DNA of 46,331 nt from Gammaproteobacteria bacterium (GTDB taxonomy: Bacteria > Pseudomonadota > Gammaproteobacteria > DSM-16500): positions 1 through 46,331 of the forward strand of contig JABDEN010000008.1 in NCBI GenBank assembly GCA_013287025.1. The letters run 5' to 3'. This document shows, in pieces, positions 44,228 to 46,331 of the stretch; within the stretch, counting starts at the first letter, position 1; every line of letters starts with the position of its first letter. A program made the position numbers and the translations under genes. The notes beneath the pieces are model-generated. The model had not been told where the DNA came from and searched no databases. It saw nothing but the letters and a program-made list of their open reading frames with translations.

Positions 44228-45574
44228 ATGCTAAGGACAGAACCCTCCTCTGATGAGTCAATAAATACCGAATATGAAGCCATTAAAAAATATTTTGAAG
44301 AATTCTATAAAAATAAACCTGAAATAATTAAAGAATTTGAAACATTTGGTTTTGAAGTGACGTGTGCTGAAGCACAGTTTTTTTTGGGTCTGTTATACGA
44401 CTCTGCTGATTTTAGAAATGAAGCTAAGGCCATGGAGTTTTTTAAAAAAGCAGCCGAGCAGAAATCTGATAGATCGGAATATGCCAAAGAACTTTATATA
44501 AAATGCCAACAAAAACAGTATTTAGATACTGGAAGAATAGTATTCGATACTTTGCAAGAAAGTTCGATCGATTTGGAATCTAAAAATATAATATCCGATA
44601 TAGTGCAACCTTTACCAAATATTGGTGCAAAAACATTTTCTTTATTTGAAAATAGTTTGTCTGATAAAAATATGGGAATAAAATATTTTGTGCCTATGTT
44701 TAAAACCTCCGAGGCTCATCAATTATCAATCGTTAATAAAAATTTACATTTTTTATTTAAAGATTCTTTGCAAACTGTTCGTGAAAAATTAGAAAAACTA
44801 TTAAGATGTGTTTCAATGGGTTATCAAGATGCAGCTGAAATGATGATAAGAAAAAATCTTAATTTATTAATGATGAAAGGTAAATTCACGGATCCATTCG
44901 GACGTAATTTTAAAAGTATTAGCGCTTTTCAGTATGCTGTATGGGCCCATGACTATTACATGTGGAGAATGATAAAAAAATATTTATCTCATGAAACAGC
45001 ATTGATGCAATTTGACGAACTTGAGACAAAGGGCACTGAACATGGAAAATGTTTTGATTTCTCCCCTCTTATAAACGCGATGAAATTTTTTATTAAAAAT
45101 TTTCATGGATGGTTTAAGCGTAAGGATATTGAGGGTTGTACAAATCATTTAGTGGGTGTAATTGGTGGTGCGCAACGACATTCCATCGCTCATCTTTTGA
45201 ATGAATATCATGATGATGAATTTACTCCTCTCTTGCGTGTTAAGTGGAAGGAACTAAGTCGACATTTGCATTCTCCTCAAAGCATTTCTCATCTTTTATT
45301 AATACCACTTGTGCAGAATAGGGGATTAGGCGTTCAGTTTTGTTTACTGCGATCTGCTAGTCCGAGAGTTTTAGGCGGAAGAAGAGCATTGGTTGATCTT
45401 GACTGGCATACTGATATCGAAAACAGTACGCTTCTTGAAATAGTAAAAGATGATTTAGCAGCTATTATTTCTCTTCGAGACAGAAGGGCTCGTGATAAGG
45501 CGTTCCTTAAACGTACTTTATATAAAACAAACCCTGAAAAAGCTTCGGCTAATTCGAAGTGTTTGATAATGTAA
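44228..45574 (+). CDS. Sel1-like repeat protein ending in a CaaX box, candidate prenylated effector
   Basis: The 448-residue protein has one clear Sel1/TPR-like repeat near the N-terminus (EAQFFLGLLYDSADF...AMEFFKKAAEQ, about 49-84). A helical middle part contains an ankyrin-like stretch (VSMGYQDAAEMMIRKNLNLL, about 196-215), and a long unassigned C-terminal domain follows. The last four residues are Cys-Leu-Ile-Met, a textbook CaaX box (Met at X favours farnesylation), preceded by a Ser/Lys-rich spacer. Several effectors of intracellular bacteria, such as Legionella AnkB, use host prenylation through such an ending. No signal peptide. ATG 44228 is preceded only by a weak AGGAA. Function is unknown. 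Confidence 0.65.
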   Translation: MLRTEPSSDESINTEYEAIKKYFEEFYKNKPEIIKEFETFGFEVTCAEAQFFLGLLYDSADFRNEAKAMEFFKKAAEQKSDRSEYAKELYIKCQQKQYLDTGRIVFDTLQESSIDLESKNIISDIVQPLPNIGAKTFSLFENSLSDKNMGIKYFVPMFKTSEAHQLSIVNKNLHFLFKDSLQTVREKLEKLLRCVSMGYQDAAEMMIRKNLNLLMMKGKFTDPFGRNFKSISAFQYAVWAHDYYMWRMIKKYLSHETALMQFDELETKGTEHGKCFDFSPLINAMKFFIKNFHGWFKRKDIEGCTNHLVGVIGGAQRHSIAHLLNEYHDDEFTPLLRVKWKELSRHLHSPQSISHLLLIPLVQNRGLGVQFCLLRSASPRVLGGRRALVDLDWHTDIENSTLLEIVKDDLAAIISLRDRRARDKAFLKRTLYKTNPEKASANSKCLIM

Positions 45575-45585
45575 GAGTTTGGTGC

Positions 45586-45614
45586 TTGTGATGAAAACTG
45601 CGAGAGATTATAGA
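45586..45614 (+). promoter_or_regulatory. Promoter of higBA
   Basis: TTGTGA (45586-45591), a 17-base spacer and TATAGA (45609-45614) lie about 44 bases before the higB start. Confidence 0.45.
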
Positions 45615-45657
45615 GCAGAATATCTTTTAGAAATTAGGATTTGCAGGAACTACGCCA

Positions 45658-45996
45658 ATGACGTATAATAAGAAAAGGGCGTTAGTATTTATAGAAACAA
45701 AGCTATTTACGCAATTAGTTAAAGAGTACCTAAGTGATGATGAGTACAGGGAATTACAACAATATCTGATGAAAAACCCTGAGATAGGAAACATTATTCG
45801 TGGTGGTGGTGGAGTTCGAAAAGTGCGTTGGGGAAAAGAAGGAAAGGGAAAATCAGGTGGGGTTCGGACTATTTATTATTGGGCTAAAACACGCGATCAG
45901 ATTTATATGTTGACTATGTACAGCAAATCAGAAAAAGAGAATATTGATAAGAAAACTTTAGCTCAAATATCAAAAGAGTTGGAGGATGTAAAATGA
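45658..45996 (+). CDS. higB: HigB-2-like toxin of the RelE/ParE superfamily
   Basis: Toxins of this type cut mRNA on the ribosome. The 112 residues match the HigB-2 pattern: VFIETKLFTQLVKEYLSDDEY, a Gly-rich IIRGGGGVRKVRWG, GKGKSGGVRTIYYW with the basic RelE-fold strands, and a C-terminal YMLTMYSKSEKENI. It comes before the antitoxin, as usual for hig modules, and overlaps it by 4 bases (ATGA). Confidence 0.9.
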   Translation: MTYNKKRALVFIETKLFTQLVKEYLSDDEYRELQQYLMKNPEIGNIIRGGGGVRKVRWGKEGKGKSGGVRTIYYWAKTRDQIYMLTMYSKSEKENIDKKTLAQISKELEDVK

Positions 45997-46331
45997 AAAA
46001 AGAGCGCAATATAGGTCAAGAAATCCTGGCAGGGATTAAAGAAATTAAAGAATGGCAACAAGGAAAGAAAAAGCTTAAAACAACTCGTGTACAGCTTCCA
46101 CGAGCGGCTGATGTAGCTAAAATTCGCCAAAAATTAGATCTTACCCAAGATGAGTTTGCTGATTTTATGGGTGTAAAGGTCAAAACTTTACAAAATTGGG
46201 AGCAAAAACGTCGAGAACCGCAGGGGCCTGCTAGAAGTTTATTACGAGTAGCAGAAAAAGCCCCTGAAGCAATTTTAAAAGCTTTTCCGCGAAATATACA
46301 TAGCCTTGGCTCACACCGCCATGGCACTCAA
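45993..46331 (+). CDS. higA: HigA-like antitoxin, helix-turn-helix (3' end outside window)
   Basis: The frame is open from ATG 45993 to the last base (113 codons seen). GGAGG at 45981-45985 is the ribosome-binding site. The XRE-type helix-turn-helix is at about 45-80 (IRQKLDLTQDEFADFMGV and TLQNWEQKRREPQGPA). The N-terminal LKTTRVQLP segment fits toxin-binding antitoxins of the HigA-2 type. Family members usually end soon after RVAEKAPEAILKAF; here the frame goes on (PRNIHSLGSHRHG...), so the tail may be extended or altered by a junction just beyond. Confidence 0.88.
   Translation, partial: MKKERNIGQEILAGIKEIKEWQQGKKKLKTTRVQLPRAADVAKIRQKLDLTQDEFADFMGVKVKTLQNWEQKRREPQGPARSLLRVAEKAPEAILKAFPRNIHSLGSHRHGTQ

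Noticed and set aside
45591..45668. 25-residue frame (MKTARDYRAEYLLEIR...) just before higB
   Set aside because: It overlaps the higB promoter and start, has no ribosome-binding site and no recognisable family.

Overview
The window looks like a piece of an AT-rich gammaproteobacterial chromosome, most likely an intracellular (host-associated) member of the Legionellales/Coxiellaceae-like lineages. Housekeeping genes are clearly gammaproteobacterial: ruvCAB, tolQRA, tolB-pal-cpoB-queE, clpB, sodB, and rpsB-tsf-pyrH-frr-uppS-cdsA. They alternate with single, AT-richer genes of eukaryote-like architecture: C2H2 zinc fingers, leucine-rich repeats with an F-box-like motif, a kinase-like fold, Sel1-like repeats with a C-terminal CaaX box, and large coiled coils. 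That mixture is typical of bacteria that deliver effectors into eukaryotic cells. The lineage is inference; no rRNA is present.

Layout. (1) 0-7.7 kb: end of an unknown gene, ruvC, an inserted coiled-coil/membrane protein, ruvA-ruvB, a reverse-strand kinase-like candidate effector, and tolQ-tolR-tolA. (2) 7.7-13.8 kb: a degenerate GGDEF/EAL protein, a 6S RNA gene, a 1200-residue coiled-coil membrane protein, and Fe-superoxide dismutase. (3) 13.9-18.4 kb, reverse strand: a stress operon clpB-uspA-cbpA-cbpM ending in a tiny lipoprotein too short for ordinary ORF lists, behind a sigma-32-like promoter. (4) 18.5-22.7 kb: the most remarkable gene, a DNA-methyltransferase-like domain joined to a bipartite NLS-like stretch and four Krueppel-type C2H2 zinc fingers, then a convergent HicAB module. 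(5) 23-26.6 kb, reverse strand: tRNA-Lys(TTT), queE, cpoB, pal, tolB. (6) 26.7-34.9 kb: asnB, a GT83/PMT-like membrane glycosyltransferase interrupted in frame by nested palindromic repeats, an MltD-like lytic transglycosylase, a membrane adenylyl cyclase and two small proteins. (7) 35-42.5 kb: the LRR/F-box-like protein, map, and the translation/lipid cluster rpsB to cdsA with its rpsB leader. (8) 42.5 kb to the end: an accessory stretch with a small coiled-coil protein, VapBC, a CaaX-ended effector candidate, and HigBA running off the window.

How it fits together. The Tol-Pal system (tolQRA at 5.7-7.7 kb; tolB, pal, cpoB at 23.7-26.6 kb) is complete but split. Inverting about 7.69-26.64 kb would restore the usual tolQRAB-pal-cpoB-queE-tRNA-Lys order, suggesting a past inversion. 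Two families of REP-like inverted repeats (a CATGCCAGC family and a CGTCCCGCG family) are scattered through the window, with covarying stems. Three type II toxin-antitoxin modules have recognisable promoters, two of them overlapped by a palindrome.
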